Assembly: GCA_944381535.1 (NCBI GenBank)
Contig: CALWLN010000070.1
Location: 20,266 to 84,265 of the forward strand
Direction of reading: 5' to 3'
Origin: an uncultured Lachnospiraceae bacterium
GTDB taxonomy: Bacteria > Bacillota > Clostridia > Lachnospirales > Lachnospiraceae
DNA: 64,000 nt
The translations under genes and the position numbers were made by a program. Below are positions 17,021-26,550 of this stretch, one piece after another. How positions within the stretch are numbered: position 1 is the first letter of the stretch; every line of letters begins with the position of its first letter. Below the pieces are notes generated by a model. It had not been told where the DNA came from. It saw nothing but the letters and a program-made list of their open reading frames with translations, and did not search any database.

Positions 17021-18097
17021 TCATTTCATGGAAAGTTGGGAGAATTTTCCTATGGAATAAGAAAAAATACCGGATAAATAGTCCCCTTCCCTCAGTGAAA
17101 CCGGTACCTCCGTCAGTTTTTCCATAGTCCGCAAATCAAATTTTCCAATGCTGTCCCGGTCCATAACATAAAGGGCATCATCCTGTACCGCAATCTGCCC
17201 GGGCCACATCCCCAGGTCATGGAAGGTAATCTCTCCCGTTGACCTGTCATAGACCGACAACGCCGTGCCCTCCCCTGTCACCAGATTTCCGTGTGTCACA
17301 TATAACTTGTCCTCCTCCGGCAAAATATGTCCCACGGGCTCCCGGAACTCAATAAAACCAACTTCACCCGTTGACATCTCATAGGTCCCCACCTTATGAT
17401 TCTGACCGCCTTCCATGGTTTCCAGCGGCGCAAAGTACAACGTATCTTCCGCTCCCGCCGCAGAATAGACGACGCTTCCCAATTCAGAGATATCCACGCT
17501 GTCTATTTCTTTCAGAGTACCCGGCTCCATACGGCGCAATGTGCTTTTTCTCTCGGAATCCGTGCCTTGTTCCGCAAAAGCATACACTTTATCCTGCCAG
17601 ACATACACAGTGGAAATATAGCAGTCATCATAGCTGACCGTTCTGACCGTCTCATTTTTCCGGTCAATCCTGCTCACAAAAGACTGGCCGTTTAAATTAC
17701 TGGCTGCGTATATGGCGGAAGAATCCACGCTTACGCCATAGATGGCAATCTGGTCTAAGGCATATTCTTTTTGCTCAAAAGTTTCCAAATCCTGTTTCAG
17801 AATCCTTCTTAAATCTTTTCTGTTTGCCTGTCCCTGGGGTACAATATACAGCGATCCGTCATATACCACAGGGGCATAAAAAATCTCTCCCATCGTGGCA
17901 TAAGGATAATGCATGGACCCTGTCTGCTCTAAATTTTCATCAAAATACAGAATGTCGCTGCTGTTCCTGGAACCACTGGTACGGACCAAACCGACGGTAA
18001 AATCCTCCGGCACGCGCTGCTCTATGCCGCAGCCCAGGCCGCAGCCGCAGAGGGTCAACAGGCACAGCACACCCACAAAAAAATATCTCCCTCTCAT
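17021..18097 (-). CDS. Lipoprotein with beta-propeller-like repeats, unknown function
   Basis: A 358-aa protein starting MRGRYFF, with a signal peptide and Cys-rich lipobox region LTLCGCGLGC. The rest is beta-rich with repeated units such as DDALYVMDRDSIGKFD, EDKLYVTHG and WQDKVYAFA, suggesting a propeller exposed on the cell surface. I choose ATG 18097, preceded by GGAG, over a TTG at 18145 that would overlap the upstream XRE gene. It is co-directional with that regulator and probably in one operon. Function not recognised. Confidence 0.65.
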   Translation of the reverse strand: MRGRYFFVGVLCLLTLCGCGLGCGIEQRVPEDFTVGLVRTSGSRNSSDILYFDENLEQTGSMHYPYATMGEIFYAPVVYDGSLYIVPQGQANRKDLRRILKQDLETFEQKEYALDQIAIYGVSVDSSAIYAASNLNGQSFVSRIDRKNETVRTVSYDDCYISTVYVWQDKVYAFAEQGTDSERKSTLRRMEPGTLKEIDSVDISELGSVVYSAAGAEDTLYFAPLETMEGGQNHKVGTYEMSTGEVGFIEFREPVGHILPEEDKLYVTHGNLVTGEGTALSVYDRSTGEITFHDLGMWPGQIAVQDDALYVMDRDSIGKFDLRTMEKLTEVPVSLREGDYLSGIFSYSIGKFSQLSMK

Positions 18098-18141
18098 TTT
18101 CTTCTCCACCCTTCCGTTACGCTTTTCCTTCCGATGAACTT

Positions 18142-18792
18142 TCAATGGAAGCCCTGTTGCTTTTGTTTCTTCTTTGAGGCGGCATGCCGCAGAAGGCTGC
18201 CGACAGCCATTCCCAGGCCGGCGCTTAGAATTCCCGGCAGCATACCCACAAGATCGGGGGCATTGAATTTATCAAAGGCGATCATATTGCTCAGAGAAAA
18301 TGTCACATAGGGCGCCAGCATATTCATAAACCCGAAGAAAAGAAGCATGAGCCATTTTCCATGGGCCCAGCCCTCGTCTCTGCCGATGAAAATGGAGACA
18401 ACCATCGTGGAGATTGGTAAAACCAGGTAAAAGTTGACAATGGAATACCCCATGGCGTCTGATCTTCCCCCAAGCCAGAATACGATGATCGACAGCGACC
18501 AGATCAGCAGATACGACACCACCACGATCAGCTTCGAAAACCGCTGTCTGCTCTTTACCACATCCGTACTTTTTTCCAAATGGTCTAACATTTTTTCATC
18601 CCCCTTGAGCAGTTCATCCAGGCTGACAGCGTATAAATCGCTGAGCGCTATCACACTGATGATGTCAGGATAAGACCGGTCATTTTCCCAATTTGATATG
18701 GTCTGCCGGCTCACCCCGATCTGTTCTGCTACTTTTTCCTGTGTCAGGGCCGCCTCGGCGCGGGCGTCCTTTAATTTTTTCCCTATATTCAT
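18142..18792 (-). CDS. XRE-family regulator with C-terminal membrane domain
   Basis: A 216-aa protein. Residues 1-65 are a typical helix-turn-helix (AALTQEKVAEQIGVSRQTIS, then NWENDRSYPD). After a short linker, four hydrophobic segments occupy about 88-205. The start at 18792 has AAGGAG upstream. Such proteins are presumed membrane-tethered regulators. It lies upstream of the propeller lipoprotein with the genes nearly touching, so it may control or sense through that protein. This is inference from position only. Confidence 0.75.
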   Translation of the reverse strand: MNIGKKLKDARAEAALTQEKVAEQIGVSRQTISNWENDRSYPDIISVIALSDLYAVSLDELLKGDEKMLDHLEKSTDVVKSRQRFSKLIVVVSYLLIWSLSIIVFWLGGRSDAMGYSIVNFYLVLPISTMVVSIFIGRDEGWAHGKWLMLLFFGFMNMLAPYVTFSLSNMIAFDKFNAPDLVGMLPGILSAGLGMAVGSLLRHAASKKKQKQQGFH

Positions 18793-18923
18793 CTTTTCGC
18801 TTCTCCTTGATTTAGTATGGACAAAAAAACGGCAGCTGTCTATCAAACCGCTTTTACAATGCGGATTTTCACTGTCAAAATGCTTTTACATGGCCATTTT
18901 CCCGGAAAATCAAAGCGAATTAC

Positions 18924-18959
18924 AAAAGGCAGAATCCTTCTCTAAGAATTCTGCCTTTT
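18924..18959. terminator. Bidirectional rho-independent terminator
   Basis: AAAAGGCAGAAT (18924-18935) pairs with AATTCTGCCTTTT (to 18959). T-runs follow on both strands. On the minus strand it lies 43 bp beyond the polysaccharide deacetylase stop. Confidence 0.75.
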
Positions 18960-19001
18960 CACAGACAGGAAATTCAGGTAATTCCCTGCTCCGTAAACTT
19001 T

Positions 19002-20471
19002 CTATAAATTCGGCACCGGGGGCCGCTCCGGGTCAATGATTGCCGCAGCGTCAAACAGATCGGACAGGTTATCCTGCTCCCCGATGGCATTCTTGTAAAT
19101 CCGGTATCCGTCCAGATTCCGCCGGCCCTGGCGCATATAGTCCTGACCCAGATACGTCATATACGGGGCGGAACCGTCCACATTACAGAAGATGGTATAC
19201 CCCTGCTCCCGCAGGTACTGGTATTTTTCATTACTTGCGTCATACGCGCCCCAGCCGCCCAGATCCTCGCCGTGGGCAAAGATAATGGTATCGGTGGCCC
19301 CCACAATAGGCTCCACATTTTCCCGCCATTTCTGGGTATCCGTCTGCAGACGTTCCAGGCTGACAGTTCCCACCTTGAGATGTCCCCAGGTATGGCTGGC
19401 AAACTCCCAGCCCTTGGCCTTCATGGCGTCCGCCACCTTCTTGGCTCCTGCCCGCTCCTCCTCCAGATTAAAATCCGGATTTTCCTTCAGCCACTGCTTC
19501 TTATCCGCGTTCAAATCGTCGTAGGCCGCAGGATCCGCATAGCTGCTGTCCGTGCGGTAGCCAAAGATTCCGTTGTAGCCGGTCAACGCCACAATACCCT
19601 TGGCTCCCCGGTAGGAGGCGTCCGGGTGCTCCTCGATAAACTTATCCATGAGAGGTACCACATCATAATCCCCGTACACAACGGTACCGTCAGCCTGTAT
19701 ATATTCGTTATACAGATTTCCCTCCTCATCCACAAGCAGCTTGGAAGCAAAGCCATAACCGTCATAGCTGTGGTAATAACACAGATCATCCAGTGACAGC
19801 ACAAAGGCCTTCTTCCCCGGAGGAAGCATGATGGTTCCCGGCTTGTATACGGTATTTCCGTTTTCATCGGTGGTAACCTCCAGCAGATCATGGATACTCA
19901 CCAGAACATAGCCCCGGTTGTACATCTCCTGGGTAATATTGTTAAATTCAGTAATAGTAGTCATCCACTGGCTGTTGCCCGCTGTCTGGGGATCGCTGGT
20001 ATCGTCAAAAGCCCGGTGAGGATCCACCACCAGAGAATGATAAAAAATATGCGTCACCTCATTGATATCCACCGGCTGGCAGGAATCCCGGGTAGTTTCA
20101 TATTCCGTGATCTTTGCCTGAATCTCCTCATCTAGATCGTAGCCCTCCAGGGTCTTTAAGAGCTCAATTGCCGCGTCATAGTCGTAGCTTAACGCCAGCC
20201 GCTGCGCCTCATCCATCACTGTCTGCCGCTGCTGTTCCTTCTCCGCCTCGGCCAAAGCCTCTTGCTCCTGTTCCTCTTTGGTGGACTGATTTCCCTGCTC
20301 GTCTTCCCCGGCCGGGTCGGCATTGGCCGCCACAGAGTCGTCCGGCTCCTCCATGATTCCCTGCTTCTCCAGCACCAGCTTCACACCTGCGATAACCGCA
20401 ACCACAATTACCAATGCACCGATAGCAAACAGCGCATTCCGAATACTTCTTTTCTTCCGTCGTCTTCTCAT
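19002..20471 (-). CDS. Membrane-anchored polysaccharide deacetylase family protein
   Basis: A 489-aa protein. A basic start and one membrane helix (residues 12-33) are followed by a charged Glu/Gln-rich coiled linker and a NodB-like domain from about 150. Deacetylase motifs seen: LSLDDLCYYH (Asp pair) and SHTWGHLK (His-x-x-x-His). Probably extracytoplasmic and acting on peptidoglycan or another cell-wall glycan. The spacing between motifs is unusually long, with an insert carrying GYNGIFGYRTDSSY. Single gene with its own promoter and terminator. Confidence 0.82.
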   Translation of the reverse strand: MRRRRKKRSIRNALFAIGALVIVVAVIAGVKLVLEKQGIMEEPDDSVAANADPAGEDEQGNQSTKEEQEQEALAEAEKEQQRQTVMDEAQRLALSYDYDAAIELLKTLEGYDLDEEIQAKITEYETTRDSCQPVDINEVTHIFYHSLVVDPHRAFDDTSDPQTAGNSQWMTTITEFNNITQEMYNRGYVLVSIHDLLEVTTDENGNTVYKPGTIMLPPGKKAFVLSLDDLCYYHSYDGYGFASKLLVDEEGNLYNEYIQADGTVVYGDYDVVPLMDKFIEEHPDASYRGAKGIVALTGYNGIFGYRTDSSYADPAAYDDLNADKKQWLKENPDFNLEEERAGAKKVADAMKAKGWEFASHTWGHLKVGTVSLERLQTDTQKWRENVEPIVGATDTIIFAHGEDLGGWGAYDASNEKYQYLREQGYTIFCNVDGSAPYMTYLGQDYMRQGRRNLDGYRIYKNAIGEQDNLSDLFDAAAIIDPERPPVPNL

Positions 20472-20508
20472 TGTTCTATACGCTCCATCTATTTATTCCT
20501 TACCCACT

Positions 20509-20537
20509 ATCATAGCGGTTCTCGACAAAATAATCAA
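20509..20537 (-). promoter_or_regulatory. Promoter of the polysaccharide deacetylase gene
   Basis: Minus-strand TTGATT (20532-20537), 17-bp spacer, TATGAT (20509-20514), about 38 bp before the ATG. Confidence 0.6.
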
Positions 20538-20609
20538 TCTCTTCGACGCATTTTTTTCTTAATAATCGCTAATTTTTTCTTTACAATTTTGTTAAGAAGT
20601 TCCTTTGCC

Positions 20610-23279
20610 TCATTTACCCTTGGAGCAGGCATACAGAAAAGCCATTATTTCATGGGCGATCATGGGGAAGGAGGCCAGTATGATCAGCCGGAACCATTCC
20701 GCGGCGCCCAGACGCGCCGTCCCGAAAGCTTCCACCAGAAAGGGATGGCTGGTTACCGCAAACTGCAGCAAAAAGCCCACGATACAGGCCGCTGTCATCC
20801 AGAGATTTTCCCGGTGATTCATTAAAAATACGGAACGCCGGATATTGCGCATCCCCACCGCATGGAACAGCTGTGAGATTCCAAGCACCGTAAAGGCGTA
20901 GGTCTGGGCTCTTGCCAGAAGCAGCGGATTCTCCAAAACACCCAAAATGCTTGCGAGATTCACCGGGATCGCCCTGCCGGCAAGTATTTCATAGGGTACC
21001 AGCAAAAAGGCGGTAAGGCTGATGGCCGCAATGAGAATGCCGTAGAAGCAGGTGCAGGCCAGGCCCCCGCCGGCAAAAAGGCTTTCCTTCACGCCCCTGG
21101 GCGGACGGCGCATCAGACTGTCCCCGTTGTTTTTGTCCATTCCCAGGGCCAGGGCCGGAAGGGAGTCGGTAATCAGATTGATCCATAAAATATGGCTGGA
21201 CTTTAAAGGGGAGGCCAGACCTAAAAGGACCGCCGTAAACATGGTCATGATCTCCCCCAGGTTGGAGGACAACAGGAAAATCACGGACTTTCTGATATTC
21301 TCATAAACGCCCCGTCCCTCCTCCATGGCTTTCTCGATGGTGGCAAAATTGTCGTCCGTGAGAATCATGTGGGAAGCCTGCCTGGCCACATCAGTGCCGG
21401 TCATTCCCATGGCGATCCCCACGTCGGCAGCTTTTAGAGAGGGGGCGTCATTTACCCCGTCCCCGGTCATGGCCACAATGTGCCCCGCCTCCTTGAAGCC
21501 TCTGACAATCTTCACCTTGTGCTCCGGGGATACTCGGGCAAATACCCGCGTGTTTTTCAGCCGCTCCCTCCATTCTTCTTTGGACAGGAGGTTTAACTCC
21601 TCCCCGGACATACACTGGCTCCGGTGACTGGCAATGCCAAGCTGACTGGCAATGGCAAAGGCCGTGTTTACATGGTCTCCGGTTATCATCACGGTGCTGA
21701 CCCCCGCGGACTTGAATTTTTCCACCGCCTCCGCCGCCTCTGGCCGGGCCGGGTCCTCCATGCCCACCATACCGATAAAAGTCAGGCGTTCCTCCACCGG
21801 ACCGCTTCCTCCCTCCCGACTGGCCAGGGCCAGGGTCCTTAAGGCTTCTCCGGACATGGCAAGCTGCGCCTTGCGGATTGCTTCCCGGTGCAGGGCTGTG
21901 ATGGGAAGAACCGCACCGTTTCGTAAAATGCTGACGCACCGCTTGATGACCTCATCCGGCGCTCCTTTGGTATAGGTAACTGTCCCCTGTGTCCCCCGGT
22001 GATAAGTGGACATCATTTTCCGCTGAGAATCAAAGGCCAGTTCCTTCCTGCGCGGAAGCTTCATCTCCAATGACTCCCGGTATATCCCATGCTGCTTGGC
22101 CAGGTCCAGAAGGGCCAGCTCCGTGGCGTCTCCGATTCTGCTGTCCCGGGTGAGGACCCCGTCGTTGCAGAGCGTCATGCTTTCCAGCAATTCTCTGTGC
22201 TGTTCGGGGTTCAGCCGGTTGATCTCCATCAACTGCCCGTTCATAAAGAAACCGGTCACCGTCATTTTATTCTGGGTCAGAGTTCCGGTTTTGTCGGAAC
22301 ATACCACACTGACGGCTCCCAAAGTCTCCACCGAGGGAAGCCGGCGGACAATGGCGTTGATCTTCACCATGCGGGTGACACTCAACGCCAGACAGATAGT
22401 CACCACCGCAGGAAGCCCCTCAGGCACCGCCGCAACAGCCAGGGATATGGCGGTGATCAGCATTTCGAAAATATTCCGTTTCTGAACCATGGCGATACAA
22501 AAAAGCAGCACGCAAAGTCCCAGGGAGAGAAAGCTTAAGAGCTTCCCCAGTTCTCCCAGCCGCCGCTGCAGCGGGGTCATCTCTGTGGGACTTTCATTTA
22601 TCAGCGCGGCGATACGGCCAATCTCGGTATCCATACCCACGGCGGTCACCAGTCCCAGCCCCCGGCCATAGGTGACAATGGTGGACATATAGGCCATATT
22701 CCGGCGGTCTCCCAGAGGGATTTCTTTCCCCGGGCTTCCTCCCGGCAAAAATTCCGCGTCCTTTTCCTGGGCCAGGGATTCTCCCGTAAGGGCCGATTCC
22801 TCGATTTTCAGATTACTGGATTTTACCAGGCGCAGGTCCGCAGGAACCTGGGAGCCGGCCTCCAAGCAAACCAGATCCCCCGCCACCAGCTGCTCTGCCG
22901 GGATTTCTGTCTCCTTCCCGCCCCGGATGACGTAGGCTTTGGGGCTGGTCAGTTTTTTCAAGGCGTCCAGTGCCCGCTGGGCCTTGCCCTCCTGTATCAG
23001 ACCCACGATCCCGTTCATCAGCACCACCACCAGGATGATGACTGCGTCGCTGCCCTCATGCAGAAACAGGGAAACAGCCGCGGCCGCCAGCAGGACATAG
23101 ATGAGCGGATCGTTCAACTGCTCAAAAAAAGCTGCCGGAAGGCTCCTTTTCGGTGGCTCCTTCAAGCGGTTTGGTCCCTGCGCCGCCAGACGTTTCCTGG
23201 CCTTCTCCTCCGTCAGTCCCCGGGTCTCATCGCTGTCCAATGCAGCTACAGCGTCCTGTATGCTCTTATATTCAAACAT
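20610..23279 (-). CDS. Cation-transporting P-type ATPase, Ca2+/PMR1-like (P2A)
   Basis: An 889-aa integral membrane pump. Visible in order: the N-terminal cation-ATPase domain, actuator motif LTGES, PEGLPAVVT in the fourth helix, phosphorylation motif DKTGTLTQNKM, the nucleotide-binding KGAPDEV, the hinge TGDGVNDAPSLKAADVG, and C-terminal helices with LWINLITDSLPALALGMD. The PEGLP and NLITD residues fit calcium (or manganese) transport rather than Na/K or heavy metals. ATG 23279 has AAGGAG upstream. It is a single gene. Substrate by family resemblance only. Confidence 0.9.
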   Translation of the reverse strand: MFEYKSIQDAVAALDSDETRGLTEEKARKRLAAQGPNRLKEPPKRSLPAAFFEQLNDPLIYVLLAAAAVSLFLHEGSDAVIILVVVLMNGIVGLIQEGKAQRALDALKKLTSPKAYVIRGGKETEIPAEQLVAGDLVCLEAGSQVPADLRLVKSSNLKIEESALTGESLAQEKDAEFLPGGSPGKEIPLGDRRNMAYMSTIVTYGRGLGLVTAVGMDTEIGRIAALINESPTEMTPLQRRLGELGKLLSFLSLGLCVLLFCIAMVQKRNIFEMLITAISLAVAAVPEGLPAVVTICLALSVTRMVKINAIVRRLPSVETLGAVSVVCSDKTGTLTQNKMTVTGFFMNGQLMEINRLNPEQHRELLESMTLCNDGVLTRDSRIGDATELALLDLAKQHGIYRESLEMKLPRRKELAFDSQRKMMSTYHRGTQGTVTYTKGAPDEVIKRCVSILRNGAVLPITALHREAIRKAQLAMSGEALRTLALASREGGSGPVEERLTFIGMVGMEDPARPEAAEAVEKFKSAGVSTVMITGDHVNTAFAIASQLGIASHRSQCMSGEELNLLSKEEWRERLKNTRVFARVSPEHKVKIVRGFKEAGHIVAMTGDGVNDAPSLKAADVGIAMGMTGTDVARQASHMILTDDNFATIEKAMEEGRGVYENIRKSVIFLLSSNLGEIMTMFTAVLLGLASPLKSSHILWINLITDSLPALALGMDKNNGDSLMRRPPRGVKESLFAGGGLACTCFYGILIAAISLTAFLLVPYEILAGRAIPVNLASILGVLENPLLLARAQTYAFTVLGISQLFHAVGMRNIRRSVFLMNHRENLWMTAACIVGFLLQFAVTSHPFLVEAFGTARLGAAEWFRLIILASFPMIAHEIMAFLYACSKGK

Positions 23280-23357
23280 AAAAATCCCACTCCTTTATGG
23301 CAATTTGTCCTAGAACAAGCTTATGCCTCGTGAAGTGGGATTATGTTTCCGTTTTGT

Positions 23358-23780
23358 TTATATACCCAACTGCCGCCGGATGTTCTCCTGTTCGCCGGAC
23401 AGATCTCCCATCTCCCCAGCGATTTCCTCCATCTTCTGTCTTTGCGCTTCGGCCTTTTTTGTATCGCCATTTTCCAGATACATTTTATAGTAGGACGCCG
23501 CCTCATAGTACCTTGCAACGGCGTAACATTCCTCTTTCTCCCTGTCCTTCGGATCCTGCCGGTCCGTCTCGGCATAATACAGCTCCACAAGTTCCGCGTA
23601 GCGTCCCTCCTCGATGCGGTAATAATAGGTATCCACGGAATAAATGTCCTCATAGGCCTCCCGAAAGGAGGAAATGGCATAGTACAGGGAAAAGAGTACC
23701 GCCAATACCAGGATCGCAATGACGATATCCAGAATCAGCCGCCTGGGATCCTTTAATATCTCTCTGCCTCTATTCTTCAT
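23358..23780 (-). CDS. Small membrane protein of unknown function (third gene of trio)
   Basis: A 140-aa protein. A basic N-terminus and one membrane helix (about 16-38) are followed by a helical, charged, probably extracytoplasmic domain rich in Tyr and Glu (YYYRIEEGRYAELVELYYAE), in TPR-like style. The ATG at 23780 lies inside the end of the preceding gene, so translation is coupled. It lacks the zinc ribbon of its two upstream partners but shares their helix-then-alpha-domain plan. No family recognised. Confidence 0.7.
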   Translation of the reverse strand: MKNRGREILKDPRRLILDIVIAILVLAVLFSLYYAISSFREAYEDIYSVDTYYYRIEEGRYAELVELYYAETDRQDPKDREKEECYAVARYYEAASYYKMYLENGDTKKAEAQRQKMEEIAGEMGDLSGEQENIRRQLGI

Positions 23781-24519
23781 CCAACATCGCCTCCTCAATC
23801 AAAACCGCCCGTCTGGCCGAGGACAACTCCTTTAAGCTCTCCGCTTCCTCCCGGCTCAGCCCCAGATAAGTCGTCAGCATAAGCCTGACATTTTCCTCCA
23901 TCTCCGTTAAGGCCTTGTCATTGATTTCCCAATCTATGGTATCGTAGTATTCATACCTTTCAAACTCCAGGCTCCCGTAAAAATACTCCAGATACTCCGT
24001 CACCCGCTGGGCATACACTTCCGCCTCCTGGGCATATTCTCCAGGGTATGCCGCGTCCAATATGCTGATATACAGCCATCCGTAGTTCTGAGCGACCCGA
24101 ATGGCCGGAAGATATTTTTCATAAGGGTCATCATAACCGCTGATATAATGCTCCTGGCAGAAGGCCTGAAACTCCATAAAGTTCCCTTCCGCAAGGCACT
24201 CCTCCATATATGCGCAGTAGCTTTGCGCATTCCGCTCCGCCCTGCCCTGTTCCAGGCTTCTTCGAAGGGAATAGGCTTTGCTGCCCACGATCACCAAGAA
24301 AACGGCTGTGATAAAGAGAATGGCGATCGTCACCACCTGTACCGTAGTTCTGGTGTGCCTTCTGGCAGCCTCGTAGACGTCTTTTTTCGTGTGCTCATAG
24401 TCCCCCTTGTAGCGGCGCATATCCCGGATATGCTGTCTGGCCTGCTCGTTTACCATGCCGCAGTGGGGACAATATTCATCCTCCAGGGAAAGGTTTCCTC
24501 CGCAAAATTTACATTTCAT
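23770..24519 (-). CDS. Zinc-ribbon membrane protein (second gene of trio)
   Basis: A 249-aa protein. An N-terminal zinc ribbon (CKFCGG ... CPHCG, residues 3-22) is followed by a charged linker, one membrane helix at about 57-79 and a long alpha-helical C-terminal domain rich in Glu and Tyr. With the ribbon inside, the C-terminal domain would be outside. It sits 6 bp after the related first gene and overlaps the third. Zinc-ribbon plus membrane-helix proteins are common in Firmicutes, often without a known role. Confidence 0.72.
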   Translation of the reverse strand: MKCKFCGGNLSLEDEYCPHCGMVNEQARQHIRDMRRYKGDYEHTKKDVYEAARRHTRTTVQVVTIAILFITAVFLVIVGSKAYSLRRSLEQGRAERNAQSYCAYMEECLAEGNFMEFQAFCQEHYISGYDDPYEKYLPAIRVAQNYGWLYISILDAAYPGEYAQEAEVYAQRVTEYLEYFYGSLEFERYEYYDTIDWEINDKALTEMEENVRLMLTTYLGLSREEAESLKELSSARRAVLIEEAMLDEE

Positions 24520-24525
24520 CCCGCA

Positions 24526-25260
24526 TTACTCCTTTGTATCCATCCATTCTTCTATATACGCCTCACATTCCTCATAGGAGGCAAACCGCTCATATTCCTC
24601 CGGGTCCAGGTTCCACCGGCTCTCATACTCCTTGCGCGCCGTTTCCACAAAGGGAGCGAGAATTTCCTTTTCCTCCTCGTTTAATTCCTCGTTGGAGGGG
24701 ATTGCCAGGACTGCGCTCTCATCAAACAGAAAGGCTGCGTAATCCTCCCGGTCCGTCAGTTCTCCCGCCGCTTCCGCCTCTCTCCAGTCCTCCACCAGGA
24801 GTACGCCCGCGTATTCCAGGCAAAATTCCGCATGTTCCCACTCCCAGACAGGCTTGTCCTCGTCGGAGGCATCCAGATAAACCGCTACCAGCTCTTCATA
24901 TTGACCGGCTTCATACAATTCCTCCATATAGGGAAAATTCTCCTGCTTCCAGAAATAGTCCTGCCTGCTGTCCCGCTCATCCCCGCGGCTCAACCAGTAA
25001 AACAAGGCTGCCAGCGCAACAACCACAAGCCCGACTGCCACAAGAACCTTCCGCAGGAAATGGCCCTGCCGCCGGATCTCTTTCTTCACTTCCTCCTTCG
25101 GAACCTCCTCCAGTTCCTTAAGATCCTCCCGGATGTCCGAAAGCTTCTCCATATATTCCCGCTCTGCCCCCTTGTAGTTCATGGTGCCGCAGTAGGGGCA
25201 TTTGGGCAGGGTATCCTCAAACTCGGCCCCGCAGGAGCCGCAGATGACCGTCTGTTTCAC
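24526..25260 (-). CDS. Zinc-ribbon membrane protein (first gene of trio)
   Basis: A 244-aa protein starting at GTG (25258-25260) with GGAGG upstream. Zinc ribbon CGSCG ... CPYCG (residues 7-25), an acidic coiled linker (DIREDLKELEEVPKEEV), one membrane helix near 70-88, then an acidic alpha-helical domain ending EECEAYIEEWMD. The layout parallels the next gene, suggesting duplication. No function recognised. Confidence 0.72.
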   Translation of the reverse strand: MKQTVICGSCGAEFEDTLPKCPYCGTMNYKGAEREYMEKLSDIREDLKELEEVPKEEVKKEIRRQGHFLRKVLVAVGLVVVALAALFYWLSRGDERDSRQDYFWKQENFPYMEELYEAGQYEELVAVYLDASDEDKPVWEWEHAEFCLEYAGVLLVEDWREAEAAGELTDREDYAAFLFDESAVLAIPSNEELNEEEKEILAPFVETARKEYESRWNLDPEEYERFASYEECEAYIEEWMDTKE

Positions 25261-25352
25261 CAGTGATATTCCTCCTCATGAAATCCTAAATTTCTTTTAC
25301 ACACCAAAAATATCACAATTTGACCATTTTCACAAGAGCTATTACACATAGG

Positions 25353-25388
25353 CTATAGTAAACGGCAAATTCATTTGTCGTTTACTAG
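25353..25388. repeat. Dispersed palindromic repeat A, copy 2
   Basis: Same palindromic unit as at 13825-13862 and 46846-46883, with a slightly shortened right arm (TTTACTAG). It lies in the gap upstream of the zinc-ribbon trio. Confidence 0.75.
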
Positions 25389-25389
25389 A

Positions 25390-25427
25390 AAAAGAGCCCT
25401 CCGCAAACGAATTTGCAGGAGCTCTTT
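25390..25427. terminator. Terminator-like hairpin
   Basis: AAAGAGC on the left pairs with GCTCTTT on the right, with a further near-complementary inner part (CGCAAA / TTTGC). A-run on the left side gives a T-run for minus-strand transcripts, fitting termination after the Gfo/Idh/MocA genes. Confidence 0.6.
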
Positions 25428-25482
25428 CCTATACTTCTCATTTTTCAAAGGGGAACCTCTGGGTTACTTCTCCCCTTCTTTA

Positions 25483-26526
25483 CTATGATTCAAAATTTAC
25501 CACTTTCTTCTGCTCCGCGGATTCAAAGATCGCCTCCATCAGCTTCATCACCCGCATAACCTCCGGCAGCTTGATTCTGGGGGCTTCCTTCCCTTCAATC
25601 ACAGCCATCACATTCTGATAGAACTCCCGGATATCGCTCTTCACCTTGGGCAGCGCTTCCCGGTGAATGGTGTCCTCTCTCCGGGGAGCCATGGTCTTGG
25701 TCAATCCTGCCGCCGTCTTCACCGGAACCACATCCTTCTCGTCTTTACCTCTGGCGCTTACGATTTCTCCGTTCAAATCCCAGTCCTCAATCACAGCCGT
25801 GCCGTTACTGCCCAGCACATACCATCGGGGCAGATTGACAAAATTGCTGGTTCCCACTTCCACCAGTACCTGCTGCTTGTCCGCAAAGGTGAGAATCGCC
25901 GTAAACCCGTCGTCCACCACCTGGTTTGTCACGTGGTCCAGGGTGGCATAGACCTGGCTCAGCTTCACATCACCTTTCATCTGCAAGATCTGGTCAAGAA
26001 GATGAACGCCCCAGTCCAGAACCATGCCGCCGCCTTTTTCCTTTTCCTGGCGCCAGTCCCCCGGAATCCCCCGGGAACCATGTACTCTGGACTCAATGCG
26101 GAAAACCTCGCCCAATTTGCCTTCCTCCAAAATCTTGCAAACCGTGCGGTAATCCTCGTCCCATCTGCGATTCTGATGTACGGTTAAGAATTTCCCGGTC
26201 TCTTCGGAAACGGCTGTCATCTCCGCCAGTTCCTGTGAAGACAACGCCACCGGCTTTTCACAGATAACGTGCTTTCCCGCACGCATGGCTTCAATGGCGA
26301 TGGGGCGGTGAAAATCGTTGGGGGTGGCCACCAATACAAAGGTGATGTCCCCATCCGCCAGCAGGTCCTGCTGGCTTTCGTATACCTTTACGCCCTCCTC
26401 CACCGCTTTCTGGCGGGCCTCCGGCTTAATATCCCAGATACCGGCCAGCTCAAGGCCGTCGATCTGCCCGATCATTTCCTTGTGCCAATGGGCCATACCG
26501 CCATAGCCGATAATTCCCATTTTCAT
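25483..26526 (-). CDS. Gfo/Idh/MocA family oxidoreductase
   Basis: A 347-aa NAD(P)-dependent sugar/inositol-type dehydrogenase. N-terminal Rossmann motif GIIGYGGMAHWH, the family signature GKHVICEKPVALS, and DWGVHLLDQ with His in the substrate site. It is the second gene of a two-gene unit, 24 bp after a paralogue. Cytoplasmic. The substrate cannot be read from the sequence; paired enzymes of this family often perform oxidation and reduction steps on the same sugar. Confidence 0.88.
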   Translation of the reverse strand: MKMGIIGYGGMAHWHKEMIGQIDGLELAGIWDIKPEARQKAVEEGVKVYESQQDLLADGDITFVLVATPNDFHRPIAIEAMRAGKHVICEKPVALSSQELAEMTAVSEETGKFLTVHQNRRWDEDYRTVCKILEEGKLGEVFRIESRVHGSRGIPGDWRQEKEKGGGMVLDWGVHLLDQILQMKGDVKLSQVYATLDHVTNQVVDDGFTAILTFADKQQVLVEVGTSNFVNLPRWYVLGSNGTAVIEDWDLNGEIVSARGKDEKDVVPVKTAAGLTKTMAPRREDTIHREALPKVKSDIREFYQNVMAVIEGKEAPRIKLPEVMRVMKLMEAIFESAEQKKVVNFES

Positions 26527-26550
26527 TTTTGCAGTCCTCCCATTCTCCTC

